5,987 nt of DNA from an uncultured Ruminococcus sp. (GTDB lineage: Bacteria; Bacillota; Clostridia; Oscillospirales; Acutalibacteraceae). This document shows, piece by piece, positions 5,507 through 5,987 of the stretch (the stretch's first letter is position 1; each line of letters opens with the position of its first letter). The notes beneath the pieces were generated by a model that searched no databases, was not told where the DNA came from, and worked only from the letters and a program-made list of their open reading frames with translations. The translations under genes were made by a program, and so were the position numbers. Location of the stretch: contig CACYDO010000072.1 of assembly GCA_902773165.1 (NCBI GenBank), forward strand, positions 1 to 5,987, read 5' to 3'.

Positions 5507-5797
5507 ATGATTATCAATGTAAACGGCGGAACTATTTCGGAAGAAGAAAAGCAGGCATACGCAAAATACGTTATCGGAAAGCATTCCGATCAGAAGATCA
5601 CTCAGCTTGATATTAACGTTGACGGCGATTATGTAGACCTGAAATACCACTTCGAGCCGAAGAATTTCGAGCGTATCAGAAGGATAACCGGCTATCTTGT
5701 AGGAACTCTTGATAATTGGAATAACGGAAAGAGAGCCGAAGAGCGTGACCGTGTAAAGCACGATACACACGAGGTTTCCGTAATGGAGCAGATCTGA
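5507..5797 (+). CDS. small stand-alone protein resembling the NrdD glycyl-radical tail
   Basis: A 96-residue soluble protein without signal peptide, TM segment or cysteine. Residues 58-66 read RRITGYLVG, and NNGKRAEERDRVKH follows at 72-85. This matches the C-terminal end of class III (anaerobic) ribonucleotide reductase NrdD, where the Gly of the 'RVCGYLG' loop (Gly681 in E. coli) carries the radical and is followed by an N-x-GK...E...RVKH tail. The equivalent glycine here is Gly62. The catalytic barrel (NrdD is about 600-750 residues) and the four zinc-binding cysteines are missing; residues 1-50 instead form a short domain of predicted helix (11-25) and strands (31-50). It has its own strong promoter, ribosome site and terminator and stands alone. 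Possible roles are a spare radical domain like GrcA/YfiD, one part of a split enzyme, or a regulatory domain without a radical. Similarity is from recalled motifs; function is inferred. Confidence 0.8.
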   Translation: MIINVNGGTISEEEKQAYAKYVIGKHSDQKITQLDINVDGDYVDLKYHFEPKNFERIRRITGYLVGTLDNWNNGKRAEERDRVKHDTHEVSVMEQI

Positions 5798-5814
5798 CTA
5801 AAGTTTTACAGATA

Positions 5815-5834
5815 CTAACAGAATCTAACAGAAT
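5815..5834 (+). repeat. tandem 10-bp repeat, two copies
   Basis: CTAACAGAAT occurs at 5815-5824 and immediately again at 5825-5834, between the stop codon and the terminator stem. The second copy runs into the left terminator arm. It may be a local slippage duplication and no function is evident. Confidence 0.6.
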
Positions 5835-5874
5835 CCGCGCCTTACAGCTGACAGCCGTAGGACGCGGATCTTTT
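5833..5874 (+). terminator. intrinsic terminator of the small NrdD-tail gene
   Basis: ATCCGCG (5833-5839) pairs with CGCGGAT (5863-5869). Inner pairs CC/GG, TAC/GTA and GC/GC extend the stem with a bulge on each strand and one mismatch. CTTTT follows, a short U-tract. It begins 35 nt after the stop codon and closes a one-gene transcript. Confidence 0.7.
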
Positions 5875-5987
5875 ATAAAGGCAACACCGCACAAAGACCT
5901 CCTTACGGCTTTGTACCGAATCTGCTTGATCTTTTTCCGTCATAGTACACAAAGCAACCTTGAAATACGTCAGTATTCCTGCGGTTC
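5875..5987. other. unassigned edge, possibly part of a dispersed repeat
   Basis: No convincing gene is seen. The hexamer ACAAAG and its inverse occur three times (5891-5896, CTTTGT 5909-5914, 5949-5954), giving possible hairpins. On the minus strand a frame is open from the window edge (5986) to TAA at 5905-5903, 27 codons, which could be the end of a gene or element outside the window. The text around CAACACCGCACAAAG resembles repeats I associate with Ruminococcus-like genomes, but that is an unverified memory. Confidence 0.3.

Noticed and set aside
5474..5770. 98-codon minus-strand frame opposite the small NrdD-tail gene
   Set aside because: The plus strand has promoter, ribosome site, terminator and a recognisable family motif; the minus frame has none.
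5507..5797. Identification of the small protein as GrcA/YfiD itself
   Set aside because: GrcA carries the pyruvate formate-lyase motif (RVSGYAV); here the loop and the RVKH tail are those of NrdD, so only the idea of a spare domain is borrowed.

Overview
The window looks like chromosomal DNA of an anaerobic Firmicute, most likely a Clostridia/Oscillospiraceae (Ruminococcus-like) gut or rumen bacterium. This rests on strong AGGAGG-type ribosome sites, sigma-A-like TTGATT/TATAAT promoters in AT-rich spacers, a Gram-positive envelope gene set (LCP cell-wall ligase, adaptor/permease pair without an outer-membrane channel) and a small protein resembling the tail of the anaerobic ribonucleotide reductase NrdD. 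The taxonomic assignment is inference; no rRNA or marker gene is present.

Plus-strand block, 1-3011. The window opens inside an ABC exporter; its complete C-terminal ATPase domain is visible (1-825). After a 94-nt gap containing a terminator-like hairpin whose right arm holds the next gene's Shine-Dalgarno sequence come a membrane-fusion (HlyD/MacA-like) adaptor (920-1861) and, 4 nt later, a MacB/FtsX-type permease (1866-3011). The pair looks like two parts of a MacAB-like machine, but the dedicated soluble ATPase usually encoded with them is absent here.

Minus-strand block, 3064-5071. A LytR-CpsA-Psr (LCP) protein (5071-3884) is followed in the same direction by a two-TM DUF3592-like protein (3774-3064). 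A terminator hairpin lies between them and a second separates the DUF3592-like gene from the convergent permease gene. The LCP transcript probably starts with a stem-loop right at its 5' end.

Intergenic, 5072-5506. This AT-rich divergent region carries a minus promoter for the LCP gene and, on the plus strand, a perfect-arm dyad, a 7-bp direct repeat spaced by one helical turn, and a strong extended -10 promoter.

Right end, 5507-5987. A monocistronic 96-residue protein has the NrdD glycyl-radical loop (RRITGYLVG) and the NrdD tail (NNGK...RVKH) but no catalytic barrel and no cysteine. It has its own promoter and terminator. By analogy with GrcA/YfiD, the spare glycyl-radical domain for pyruvate formate-lyase, it could be a detached or spare radical domain for class III ribonucleotide reductase. 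This is the most interesting item in the window. The last ~110 bp hold no convincing gene and may be the edge of a dispersed repeat.
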